Assembly (NCBI RefSeq): GCF_036421915.1
Contig: NZ_JAZGOM010000001.1
Direction: 5' to 3' (one strand)
Source of the DNA: Georgenia_A wangjunii
GTDB lineage: Bacteria; Actinomycetota; Actinomycetes; Actinomycetales; Actinomycetaceae
Length of the DNA stretch: 64,000 bases
Below, piece after piece: positions 19,189 through 26,442 of the stretch. The stretch's first letter is position 1, and each line of letters starts with the position of its first letter. Made by a program: the position numbers and the translations under genes. The notes under the pieces were generated by a model, which saw only the letters and a list, made by a program, of their open reading frames with translations, did no database searches and had not been told where the DNA came from.

Positions 19189-20516
19189 CAGGGCGCCGCT
19201 CCGCCGTCGTCGGCCGCCGCGGGCGCCGACGGCGTGGGACCCGACGGTCTGGGCGTGGGGATCGGCGCCCCGGCGGGACGCTCCGCGCGGGCCTCGTCAC
19301 GCAGGTCGCTCACCCGGGCCTGCGCCTCGGCGAGGGAGGAGACGGTGATGATGCCGGCGAGGCGGTCGCGCGCGTACGCGGGGAGCTCGTCGAGCGTGAG
19401 GTCCGTCGTCGTGTGGAGCCGGGAGAGCGAGATCGGGCCGACCTCCTGGGGGATGCCCTGGTAGATCGCGACGGCGTCCTCGTTCGGTGCGAGGAAGTAC
19501 TGGCCCTGGGTCCAGCGGTAACCGAGCGCACCACCACCGGCGAGGAGCGCGAGGACGAGGAGGACGGCGAGGGTGCCCCCGAGCCAGCGGCGGGCCCGGG
19601 AGCCGGTGGGCGGCTCGTCGTCGTCCGGCTCCTCGGCCTCCTCGGGCGACGCCGCCCGGGCGGCCGCGGCCAGGGTCGCTGCCCGTCCTGCGGCCCCGCT
19701 CGTGCCCCGGGTGCGCCGCAGCCGGTCCGTCGCGGCGGCTCCGACGACCTGGGGCGCGACGGACGGGGCCGTGCCGTCGGGGATGGAGTCTGTCGCGAGG
19801 ACGTCGGCGACGACGCACGTGACGTTGTCGGGTCCACCCCCGCGCAGGGCGAGCGTGATGAGGTCCTCGGCGCAGCGGCCCGGGTCGTCGACCTCGGCGA
19901 GCGTCGCGGCGATCGTCTCGTCGCTGACGACGCCGGAGAGGCCGTCGGAGCACAGGAGCCACCGGTCGCCCGGGCGGGCCTCACGGACCGACTCGTCGAG
20001 GACGACGTCGCCGTCGGTGTCGCCGAGTACCCGCAGGAGGACGGAGCGCTGCGGGTGGCGCTCGGCCTGCTCGGGGGTGAGCTTGCCGAGGTCGACGAGG
20101 TGCTGGACGAAGGTGTGGTCCGCCGTCACCTGGGTGAGCGCGCCGTCACGCAGCAGGTATGCCCGGGAGTCGCCGATGTGGACCATGGCGAGCTTGTTGC
20201 CCGAGCGCAGGATGGCTATGCACGTCGTGCCGAGGCCCGCGAGGTCCGGGTCGGTCGCGGCGCGCTCCTCGAGCTCGGCGTGCGCGGCGGCGATGGCGTC
20301 GCGGAGGTGGTCGAGCATGTCGTCGGCGCCGTGGGCCTCGTCGTCGAGGGGGACGAGGTGGGAGACGGCGACCGAGGAGGCGATGTCTCCGCCGGCCGGG
20401 CCGCCCATGCCGTCCGCGAGGACGAGGAGGTGCGGGCCGGCGTACCCGGAGTCCTGGTTGCTCGACCGGACGAGACCGACGTCGGAGCGGGCGCCGTAGC
20501 GCAGCGTGATGCTCAC
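19188..20516 (-). CDS. pstP: PP2C-type Ser/Thr phosphatase PstP
   Basis: Metal-dependent phosphatase of 442 residues that reverses phosphorylation by PknA and PknB. PP2C motifs: RSSNQDSGY, LLVLADGMGGPAGGDIAS (metal-binding Asp), GTTCIAIL, HIGDSRAYLL, LLCSDGLSGVV and GGGPDNVTCVV within the first 235 residues. One membrane segment follows (GTLAVLLVLALLAGGGALGY, about residue 310-330), with a short extracytoplasmic part and a Pro/Ala-rich tail. GTG start, 7 nt from the fhaB stop. Its stop overlaps the rodA start. Confidence 0.95.
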   Translation of the reverse strand: MSITLRYGARSDVGLVRSSNQDSGYAGPHLLVLADGMGGPAGGDIASSVAVSHLVPLDDEAHGADDMLDHLRDAIAAAHAELEERAATDPDLAGLGTTCIAILRSGNKLAMVHIGDSRAYLLRDGALTQVTADHTFVQHLVDLGKLTPEQAERHPQRSVLLRVLGDTDGDVVLDESVREARPGDRWLLCSDGLSGVVSDETIAATLAEVDDPGRCAEDLITLALRGGGPDNVTCVVADVLATDSIPDGTAPSVAPQVVGAAATDRLRRTRGTSGAAGRAATLAAAARAASPEEAEEPDDDEPPTGSRARRWLGGTLAVLLVLALLAGGGALGYRWTQGQYFLAPNEDAVAIYQGIPQEVGPISLSRLHTTTDLTLDELPAYARDRLAGIITVSSLAEAQARVSDLRDEARAERPAGAPIPTPRPSGPTPSAPAAADDGGAAP

Positions 20517-20523
20517 CGGGGCC

Positions 20524-21015
20524 TCAGCGCTGCAGCTCGATGACGGTCTGCCCCACCCGGACCGGCGCGCCGACGGGGACCCGAGCGGGGGCGGTCACCG
20601 GTTCCTCCCGCAGGAACGTCCCGTTCGTCGAGCCGAGGTCCTCCACCCACCACTGACCCCCCTCGGGGAAGAAGCGCGCGTGCCGGGTGGAGGAGTAGTC
20701 GTCGTCGAGCACGAGGGTGCATGCGGGCGAGCGCCCGACGAGCACCGCCGACGGGCCGAGCGGGATCGTCGTGCCCGACAGGGGTCCGTGCGTGACGACG
20801 AGCCTGCTGGGGACCCCGCGCTGGGGGGCGGCACGCCTCGGCTCGGGGCGCGGCTCCGGGCGCGCGGGTGCGCTCGCGGGCGTGCGGCGGGGGTTGCGCC
20901 GCGTCAGACGCGTGCCGAAGATGTCCCGGCGCAGGACGGCGATGGCGGCGAGGACGAAGAACCACAGCAGCACGAGGTAGCTGAGGCGCAGGAGGGTGAC
21001 GACGAGCTCGCTCAT
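20524..21015 (-). CDS. fhaB: FHA-domain protein FhaB (FipA-like)
   Basis: 163 residues. N-terminal membrane segment (LVVTLLRLSYLVLLWFFVLAAIAVL, 4-28), Arg/Pro-rich linker and a C-terminal forkhead-associated domain (about 72-160). Phosphothreonine-binding motifs are visible: VGRSPACTLVLDDDYSSTRHARF, written here only as VGRS, SSTRHA and DLGSTNGTFL. In mycobacteria the orthologue is phosphorylated by PknA/B and interacts with division proteins. ATG start, 7 nt after fhaA and 7 nt before pstP, so part of the same operon. Confidence 0.92.
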   Translation of the reverse strand: MSELVVTLLRLSYLVLLWFFVLAAIAVLRRDIFGTRLTRRNPRRTPASAPARPEPRPEPRRAAPQRGVPSRLVVTHGPLSGTTIPLGPSAVLVGRSPACTLVLDDDYSSTRHARFFPEGGQWWVEDLGSTNGTFLREEPVTAPARVPVGAPVRVGQTVIELQR

Positions 21016-21022
21016 GCGGGCC

Positions 21023-21739
21023 TCACCCTGTGCCGTCGTCGTCGTGGTCGGCGGCGCCGGTCCAGAAGAGGATGCGGGTGCGGCCGATCGTCAGGGTGTT
21101 GCCGTCGACGAGCGTCGCGGCCTCGATGCGGTGCCCCTCGACGAAGGTGCCGTTCGTCGAGCCGAGGTCGGTGGCGATCGTCCCGTTCGGGGTCATGCGG
21201 ATCTCGAGGTGGCGGCGGGAGACGCCGGTGTCCTCGACGACGATGTCTGCCTCCGTGCCACGCCCGAGGACGGTGACGGGGCCGGTGAGGATGTAGCGCT
21301 GGCCGTCGATGTCGACGATGGGGTGGCGCGCGGACGCGGCACTCGACGTGGCCGGCGCGACGCTGCCCCGGCGGGTGGCGGAGGTGACGGTGAAGCGGCC
21401 GGTGCTCAGCGCGTCGTCGGTGACGAAGGCGACCTCGACCGGGCCGACGAAGGCGTACCGCTGAGAGGTGGCGTGGTCGGTCGCGGCGGTGGCGATCTCC
21501 TCCGCGAGGGCGTCCGAGCCCCAGGAGTCCACCTGCGCGTGGTCGGACGGGCTCAGGTGCACGGTGAAGTCGTTGGGCACGACGGTGCGGTCGCGGGTTA
21601 GCGCGGCGGCGCGGTCATCCATCTCCCGGCGGACGGCGCTCGCGATCTCGACGGGCTTGACCTCACTGCGGAACGCCTTGGCGAAGGCGCTGTTGACGAC
21701 GTTCTCCACCCTCTTCTCGAAGCGGTCGAGCACTCCCAC
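21023..21739 (-). CDS. fhaA: FHA-domain protein FhaA with DUF3662 domain
   Basis: 238 residues from the GTG at 21739, chosen for the strong GGAGGT 5-6 nt upstream and the canonical N-terminus MGVLDRFEKRVENVVN. The first 120 residues are the DUF3662/FhaA N-terminal domain (AFAKAFRSEVKPVEIASAVRREMD is its core, given here in part). A short linker leads to the FHA domain with VLGRGTEADIVV, GVSRRHLEI and DLGSTNGTFVEG. FhaA binds phosphorylated MviN in mycobacteria to regulate lipid II flipping. It is shorter than the mycobacterial protein, which has a long repetitive linker. First gene of the kinase-cluster operon. Confidence 0.93.
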   Translation of the reverse strand: MGVLDRFEKRVENVVNSAFAKAFRSEVKPVEIASAVRREMDDRAAALTRDRTVVPNDFTVHLSPSDHAQVDSWGSDALAEEIATAATDHATSQRYAFVGPVEVAFVTDDALSTGRFTVTSATRRGSVAPATSSAASARHPIVDIDGQRYILTGPVTVLGRGTEADIVVEDTGVSRRHLEIRMTPNGTIATDLGSTNGTFVEGHRIEAATLVDGNTLTIGRTRILFWTGAADHDDDGTG

Positions 21740-22220
21740 GATGCACCTCCTCCCGCGCCTGGCTGCGTGCGGCCTCGGTGTGCGTGCGACTGCCGGAGCG
21801 GTGCCGCGCGCTCCACGCCCCATGATCGTAACGATCCCGCATCCATCGTGGCGCATCGGGTGGGTCGTGGCGGGCTCTCCCGCCGACTGTGCACCGGCCG
21901 GTCAGCGGCTGCTCACCCACCACCGGACCACTGACAGGGGGTAGAACTTCCCATCCCCTCCTCGGACGGGATTGACGCCGGCGCGTCGATCTTGACCCGC
22001 GCAGCAGGCGGATCCTCCTGCCTCTCCGTCGTGCGGGAGGGGGTCCTCGGCGCCCTTCTCGTGAGCCCTTCTCGTGAGCATCGGGGAGTGCCGACTCGGG
22101 AACCATGCCTGCTCCGACGGCAGACGGAGCGGGTAGGCGCTCGGCAAGCGCAGCGGGGCGGCGCAGCGCAGGGAGGGCGCCAGGCGCGTGCTAGCCTTAG
22201 CGACGCTGTTTCGGCAGCAT
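21740..22220. other. Intergenic region upstream of fhaA and tRNA-Leu
   Basis: No credible gene. A 13-bp palindrome, GATCGTAACGATC, at 21824-21836 contains TACGAT on the minus strand, a plausible -10 for the fhaA operon, about 85 nt before the start. TAGCCT at 22193-22198 is a candidate -10 for tRNA-Leu. The middle (21890-22190) holds only frames with rare-looking codon use that overlap on both strands. Confidence 0.45.
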
Positions 22221-22307
22221 GCGCGAGTGGCGGAATAGGCAGACGCGCACGGTTCAGGTCCGTGTGCCCGAAAGGGCGTGGGGGTTCAACTCCCCCCTCG
22301 CGCACCA
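22221..22307 (+). tRNA. tRNA-Leu (CAG)
   Basis: Class II tRNA of 87 nt including an encoded CCA (22305-22307). Acceptor GCGCGAG pairs with CTCGCGC. The anticodon stem is CACGG/CCGTG with loop TTCAGGT and anticodon CAG at 22255-22257. The variable arm TGCCCGAAAGGGCG is long, as expected for leucine. The T-arm contains GGGGGTTCAACTCCCCC. tRNA-Leu genes are frequent integration targets, and accessory genes follow. Confidence 0.97.
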
Positions 22308-22599
22308 CATGAAGCGGCAGGACCCCAGGGAGATCCANACACCCCAGCACTCCGGGGCCACGCTCGCCGGATCGGCCGCAGGTGAAGCGCGATGTCGCGT
22401 CCGCGTGACTGGCAGATCCAGACGGTGCGCGCTCCCCGCATGGCGGCCGGGTGCGACGGTGAGGAGGCGTCATGTCCGCGACGTGAGTGGAGCACGTCGG
22501 CTGTTCCGTTAGCCGGACGCAGTCCCCGAGTCTGCGTAAATTTGATCGCCCTCGACGTTGCTAACGACGGCAACTGCACCCAGCTACCAGGAGCTTCTC
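22308..22599. other. Intergenic stretch after tRNA-Leu with one ambiguous base
   Basis: About 290 nt without a supported gene. It contains the only undetermined base in the window (N at 22338) and a relatively AT-rich GCGTAAATTTGATC near 22535-22550 that may hold the promoter of the following gene. I see no integrase and no obvious second copy of the tRNA 3' end. Confidence 0.4.
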
Positions 22600-23406
22600 G
22601 TGACACAGCCCCCTCAGCAGCCGCCCGGACAGCCCTGGGGCCAGGGCCCGGCGGCTGGGAACCCGGGACAGCAGTGGGCCCCCGGCCCAGCCGGACAGCA
22701 GCACGGACAGCAGTGGGGACCGGGCACCGCCGGCGAGTACCCCCCGCCGCCGGTGCCTCAGGGCAAGGCGGCCCGCCCGTGGTTTAAGAAGAAGCGCTTC
22801 CTGATTCCGGCGGGGCTTGTCGTGCTGTTCATCGTCATCGGCGCCCTCGGCGGCAATGGCGAGGACGACGCCCCTCTCGCCTCGACGCCCACCGAGACGA
22901 GCGTCGAAGCTACGACAGATGCAACGACGGAGCCCTCGCCCACCGTCGACGCCGAGGAGGCGGCAAGCATCGCCGCCGCGGATGCCGCGGCTGCAGAAGC
23001 GGCAGCGCAGGCGGAAGCCGAGCGAGCAGCCGCTGAGGAAGCTGCTCGCGTCGAGGCGGAGCGCGTCGCCGCGGAGGAGGCTGCACGTGCCGAGGCGGAA
23101 CGGATCGCTGCCGAAGGGACGGTCGCCCAGCAGAACGCGAAGCGGTCCGCCGAGGACTACCTCGACTTCACCGCATTCTCGCGCAGCGGCCTGATCGAGC
23201 AGCTTGAGTTCGAGGGCTTCTCCACCGAAGACGCCACCTGGGGCGTGGACCGCGTTGAGGTCGACTGGAACGAGCAGGCTGCCAAGTCGGCCGCGAACTA
23301 CCTCGACTTCACGTCGTTCTCTCGCAGTGGGCTGATCGACCAGCTGCTCTTCGAAGGGTTCACGCCCGAGCAGGCGGAGTACGGGGTCAACCAGACGGGG
23401 CTCTAG
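22600..23406 (+). CDS. Membrane-anchored protein with two Ltp (host cell surface-exposed lipoprotein) repeats
   Basis: 268 residues from the GTG at 22600, chosen because AGGAG lies 6 nt upstream. An earlier in-frame codon at 22558 lacks one. The cytoplasmic N-terminus is Gln/Gly/Pro-rich (about 1-58), then one membrane helix (FLIPAGLVVLFIVIGALGG, about 66-85), a Thr/Ser-rich piece and an Ala/Glu/Arg coiled coil (about 110-178). Two C-terminal repeats of about 45 residues follow, each with YLDF, FSRSGLI, QL and FEGF. These match the Ltp domain of Streptococcus thermophilus phage TP-J34, which blocks DNA injection of superinfecting phage. Here a helix replaces the lipid anchor. Superinfection exclusion is only a family-based guess. 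Confidence 0.7.
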   Translation: MTQPPQQPPGQPWGQGPAAGNPGQQWAPGPAGQQHGQQWGPGTAGEYPPPPVPQGKAARPWFKKKRFLIPAGLVVLFIVIGALGGNGEDDAPLASTPTETSVEATTDATTEPSPTVDAEEAASIAAADAAAAEAAAQAEAERAAAEEAARVEAERVAAEEAARAEAERIAAEGTVAQQNAKRSAEDYLDFTAFSRSGLIEQLEFEGFSTEDATWGVDRVEVDWNEQAAKSAANYLDFTSFSRSGLIDQLLFEGFTPEQAEYGVNQTGL

Positions 23407-23461
23407 CCGCCGTTGGAGATCTGATCGACAACGACCGGCCAGGAGGCCGCGTGGCGGACGG

Positions 23462-23840
23462 TTGCACGAGCTCGAGCCGGCCCTGGAGCGCCTGTTCGAG
23501 ATGGACCGCAACCTCGAGAACCCTCATCGCGGAACGCGCAGTACGAGAGGTTCCACCGGCTTATGCGCTCCCTCGTGGCCAGCGGCACGCGCCGTCATCG
23601 ACGAGCGGGCACAGAACCACCCGGACCGGCTCGTGCGGGAGTCGCTGTACTGCGGGCTCACCCCCGTCCCCAGCCGAGGGTGGCGCGCGGCTCGCCCGGT
23701 GGCTCGCGCACCCAGCCGTCGGGCTCGGGCAGCTCATCGACACTGTGCAGGCGCGACAGTGCCTCCTGCTGGCCGAGGCAGCCGGCGGCGGCGAGGAGTG
23801 GCGCCGCTGCTGGCTGGCGGTCTGGATCCCGAAGGCCTAG
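23462..23840 (+). pseudogene. Degenerate ORF with several frameshifts
   Basis: Protein-like segments are spread over three frames in order: LHELEPALERLFEMDRNLEN (from 23462), ERFHRLMRSLVASG (about 23543-23586, another frame), AVIDERAQNHPDRLVRESLY (about 23588-23650, first frame again) and ARLARWLAHPAVGLGQLIDT (about 23685-23745, third frame), running to the stop at 23838-23840. Together they read like one coherent helical protein broken by three or more indels. I do not recognise the family. Sequencing error is an alternative, since the nearby N suggests imperfect assembly. Confidence 0.4.
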
Positions 23841-23953
23841 GTGCGGGCCGGCCGGTTCGAGACAGCGCGTCCCGTCCTACGAGCCGGTTGACCCACCCGG
23901 ATCGGTCTGAGCGTACCCGGTACCAGTCCTTCGGATGTGCCGGTGCGGGTGGC

Positions 23954-24679
23954 CTACGCCGCGTGCGGCCCGTCGCTCCGGGTGCTCGGGTCCTCGCCGA
24001 TCCGCAGCAGCGGGAGGTGCTCGACCCGGTGTGCGGCGTGCGTGAGCCCGCGGCTTACGGTGCGCAGCGCGGGTGCCACGCGCTGCGGGCAGCGGCGTGC
24101 GCCCGCATCGAGCAGGTCGCGCAGCCGGTCGAGTATCGAGAGCGGCACCGCGGAGATGACGTTGCCCGGGGGCCGGCGCGCGACGACCGGATGAGCACGG
24201 GTCGGGGCGACGCGCCGGACCACCTCCCACAGCGCGCCGAGCCGGCGGAGGTCTCGGGCGCTCACCGCCTCCTGCAGGCGCGGGAGCAGCACGTCCTCCT
24301 CGTCCCGGACGTCCTCGCGCAGCACCGCCGTCAGTCGCTCGAGCACCGCCGCGCGCTCGGGTGCGTCGTGCCCCATGTTCTCGAGCCGTGTGACGAGCTC
24401 GTTGACCTCCTGGTGCTCCTGCTCGACGTCGAGGCTCAGCTCGTGGCCGTCGGGGAGCACGCGGCGCAGCGTCGGCCACAGGACTGCCTCCTCGGCGAAC
24501 GCGTGCGGGAAGACCAACCGGTAGAGCCGCTGCAGCACCGCATCCTGGCTCTCGCCGCTCGTGCGGTGGAGGTCGTGCAGGAGCCTGTCGAGCGTCACGT
24601 GGTCCTTGCGCTGGCGGGCGAGGACGCTCACCGGCCCGCCGAGCTCCGTCACGCTCTGGTCCGCGATGGATCGTGACAT
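23954..24679 (-). CDS. Hemerythrin/HHE domain-containing protein
   Basis: 241 residues; ATG at 24679 preceded by GAGGAGG. The N-terminal 150 residues form a predicted four-helix HHE domain with KDHVTLDRLLHDLHR, FPHAFAEEAVLWPTL and QEHQEVNELVTRLE. These supply the usual His/Glu diiron ligands. In the fourth helix the sequence reads REDVRDEEDVLLPRL, with Asp where the family usually has His (H-V-x-x-E-E), so one iron ligand may be missing or replaced. Proteins of this type bind oxygen or sense redox or NO. The C-terminal 85 residues are Arg/Ala-rich with no recognised domain. Monocistronic. Confidence 0.8.
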   Translation of the reverse strand: MSRSIADQSVTELGGPVSVLARQRKDHVTLDRLLHDLHRTSGESQDAVLQRLYRLVFPHAFAEEAVLWPTLRRVLPDGHELSLDVEQEHQEVNELVTRLENMGHDAPERAAVLERLTAVLREDVRDEEDVLLPRLQEAVSARDLRRLGALWEVVRRVAPTRAHPVVARRPPGNVISAVPLSILDRLRDLLDAGARRCPQRVAPALRTVSRGLTHAAHRVEHLPLLRIGEDPSTRSDGPHAA

Positions 24680-24792
24680 GGTGCCTCCTCGTTCGTGCGT
24701 CCTCCGACGCTAGGCCGACTCCCGACCGAGCGCGCGGCATGCCGGGCGCCGCCTCCCGGTGAGGCGTGCGCTGGGGCGGCTACGCTGCCGCG

Positions 24793-25617
24793 ATGCGCGT
24801 AGCGGTCCGGTTCGCGGGAGTCGCCCTCGCGCTCGCGGCCCTCGGCGGATGTGGGACAGCCGATGACGGCGGCGGGTCGCCGCCCCGTGCGGCAACGCCG
24901 TCCGCCGGTACCGGCGCATGGTGGCAGCCCGAGGCCGGCACGCCCGTGTGGCAGTACCAGCTCACGGGCACGTTCGACCCCGACGTCCGCGCGGACATCT
25001 ACGACGTCGACCCGGACGCGGTCGACGCGGCCACGGTCGCCGAGCTGCAGGACCGGGGGAGCCGCGTGCTCTGCTACCTCTCGGTCGGCTCGCTCGAGGA
25101 GTGGCGCGCCGACGCCGACGACCTGCCGGCCGACGTCGTCGGCGAGCCGCTCGTCGGGTGGCCGGACGAGCAATGGCTCGACGTGCGCGAGCGCGACGTC
25201 CTGCTCGAGTGGGTCGGGCCGCGCCTGCGGCGCTGCGCGGACGCCGGGTTCGACGGCGTCGAGCTCGACAACATCGACGCGTACGCCAACGAGACCGGCT
25301 TCCCCCTCACGACCGAGGACGAGCTCGCCTACGTCCGGGCGCTTGTCCACGCGGCCCACGCCGAGGGGCTCGCCGTCGCCCTCAAGAACGCTCCCGAGCT
25401 CGTCGAGGCGCTCGCCCGCGACGTCGATCTCGCCGTCGTCGAGGAGTGCTTCGCGCAGCGATCCTGCGACGACTACGCACCGCTCGTGCAGGCGGGCAAG
25501 CCGGTCCTCGCCGTCGAGTACGGGCCGCTCGCGCCGCACTGCGCCGACGCGCGCGAGGGCGGGTTGAGCCTCATCGGCAAGGACCTCGACCTCGGGGCGG
25601 GGCGGGAGACCTGCTGA
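24793..25617 (+). CDS. GH114-type endo-alpha-1,4-polygalactosaminidase-like lipoprotein
   Basis: 274 residues from the ATG at 24793. Lipoprotein signal ending LAALGGC (Cys20). The mature part has the family's (beta/alpha)8-type core: WQYQLTGTFDPDVRADIYDVD, split here as WQYQLTG and IYDVDPDAVD; VLCYLSVGSLEEWR; DNIDAYANETGF; and FAQRSCDDYAPL. The acidic DNID motif is likely catalytic. GH114 enzymes cleave galactosaminogalactan, but many members are uncharacterised. TACGCT (24781-24786) lies exactly 6 nt before the ATG with no Shine-Dalgarno, suggesting a leaderless mRNA. Confidence 0.8.
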   Translation: MRVAVRFAGVALALAALGGCGTADDGGGSPPRAATPSAGTGAWWQPEAGTPVWQYQLTGTFDPDVRADIYDVDPDAVDAATVAELQDRGSRVLCYLSVGSLEEWRADADDLPADVVGEPLVGWPDEQWLDVRERDVLLEWVGPRLRRCADAGFDGVELDNIDAYANETGFPLTTEDELAYVRALVHAAHAEGLAVALKNAPELVEALARDVDLAVVEECFAQRSCDDYAPLVQAGKPVLAVEYGPLAPHCADAREGGLSLIGKDLDLGAGRETC

Positions 25618-25685
25618 CCGGGCGGTCGGGCGACGGGCGACCGGTCGTCCGAGCGCCGTCCGGGACGACGGCGTACGGTGAGTCC

Positions 25686-25874
25686 GTGTTCGACGAGGTC
25701 GCCCAGATCTTCGAACCGGGGCTCAAGCACCTGTTCGACGAGCGCGAGCGCCAGCGTCACGAAGTCCAGGTCCCGGGCGACGCGGCGCCGCCGAACCGTA
25801 TCGATCTCGAGTCCGGTGTCGTCTACGTCGACGAGGTCGCCGAGCCCGACGACGGGACGCCCGGCTCCGCCTGA
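25686..25874 (+). CDS. Conserved-looking 62-residue hypothetical protein
   Basis: Short ORF starting GTG at 25686 with TACGGT (25674-25679) exactly 6 nt before it, the same leaderless-type arrangement as its upstream neighbour. The product MFDEVAQIFEPGLKHLFDER is followed by a charged segment and an acidic end (VVYVDEVAEPDDGTPGSA). No signal peptide or domain recognised. Its last 52 nt overlap the 3' end of the marR-type gene on the other strand. Codon pattern (GC-rich third positions) supports coding. Confidence 0.6.
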   Translation: MFDEVAQIFEPGLKHLFDERERQRHEVQVPGDAAPPNRIDLESGVVYVDEVAEPDDGTPGSA

Positions 25875-26386
25875 GGCGCCCCCCGGCGTGCCTCCGGGCC
25901 CTCGGCCCCGCCCGCGCGCCCTGGTGCCCCGGCGCGGTCGGCCGAGACGACGACCTGCTCGACGGCCTCGGCCATCGCCGCGAACCCCTGCGCGAGCGCG
26001 CGCAGGCCCTCGACGTCCATCTCGCTCAGGACCCGCGCGCGCACCTTCTCGCCGGCGTTCTCGAGCTCGATGACGGTGCGCTCGCCCTCGGCGCTGAGGG
26101 CGACGAGCCGCACCCGCCGGTCGGCGGGGTCCGTGCGCCGCTCGAGCATCCCCCGCTTGACGAGGCGGTCGACGACGCCGGAGACGGTCGGCATGGAGAC
26201 GCCGAGCCGGCGCGCGAGGTCGTGGCCCCCCAGCGGGCCCTCGAGGCGCAGGAGCATGAGGACCTTGAGCTGCTGGATCGTCAGGGTGGTCCGGAGCATC
26301 GGCGCGGTGCGCTCCCGGGCGAGCAGCCGCGTGATCGCGTCCTGGGCGCGGGAGACCTCGGCCATGAGGTGCGCCTTCTCGTCCAC
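25823..26386 (-). CDS. MarR family transcriptional regulator
   Basis: 187 residues from a GTG at 26386. A later in-frame ATG (MAEVSRAQ) is possible. Winged helix-turn-helix with TIQQLKVLMLLRLEG, the recognition region GHDLARRLGVSMPTVSGVVDRL and the wing RRTDPADRRVRLVALSAEGE. Dimerisation helices flank it, and the C-terminal 35 residues are low complexity. It is divergent from the RND transporter 56 nt away with a palindrome between them, so it most likely represses that efflux gene and itself, with relief by a small ligand. The stop-proximal end overlaps the 62-residue ORF on the opposite strand. Confidence 0.9.
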   Translation of the reverse strand: MDEKAHLMAEVSRAQDAITRLLARERTAPMLRTTLTIQQLKVLMLLRLEGPLGGHDLARRLGVSMPTVSGVVDRLVKRGMLERRTDPADRRVRLVALSAEGERTVIELENAGEKVRARVLSEMDVEGLRALAQGFAAMAEAVEQVVVSADRAGAPGRAGGAEGPEARRGAPQAEPGVPSSGSATSST

Positions 26387-26395
26387 GGGGTAACC

Positions 26396-26418
26396 TTACT
26401 TCGCTTTGCCCTAAGTAA
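26396..26418. promoter_or_regulatory. Candidate MarR operator in the divergent marR/RND promoter
   Basis: Inverted repeat TTACTT (26396-26401) and AAGTAA (26413-26418), centres 17 nt apart, in the 56-nt gap between the two start codons. TAAGTA (26412-26417) could be the -10 of the RND gene, so a bound MarR dimer would occlude both promoters. It is the only AT-rich patch here. Confidence 0.6.
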
Positions 26419-26442
26419 TCGTCTCGTTCTCCTGGAGCTCGT

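Noticed and set aside
22219..22512. Short ORF starting MREWRNRQTRTVQVRVPE
   Set aside because: Translation across tRNA-Leu, a common misannotation, and it crosses the N base.
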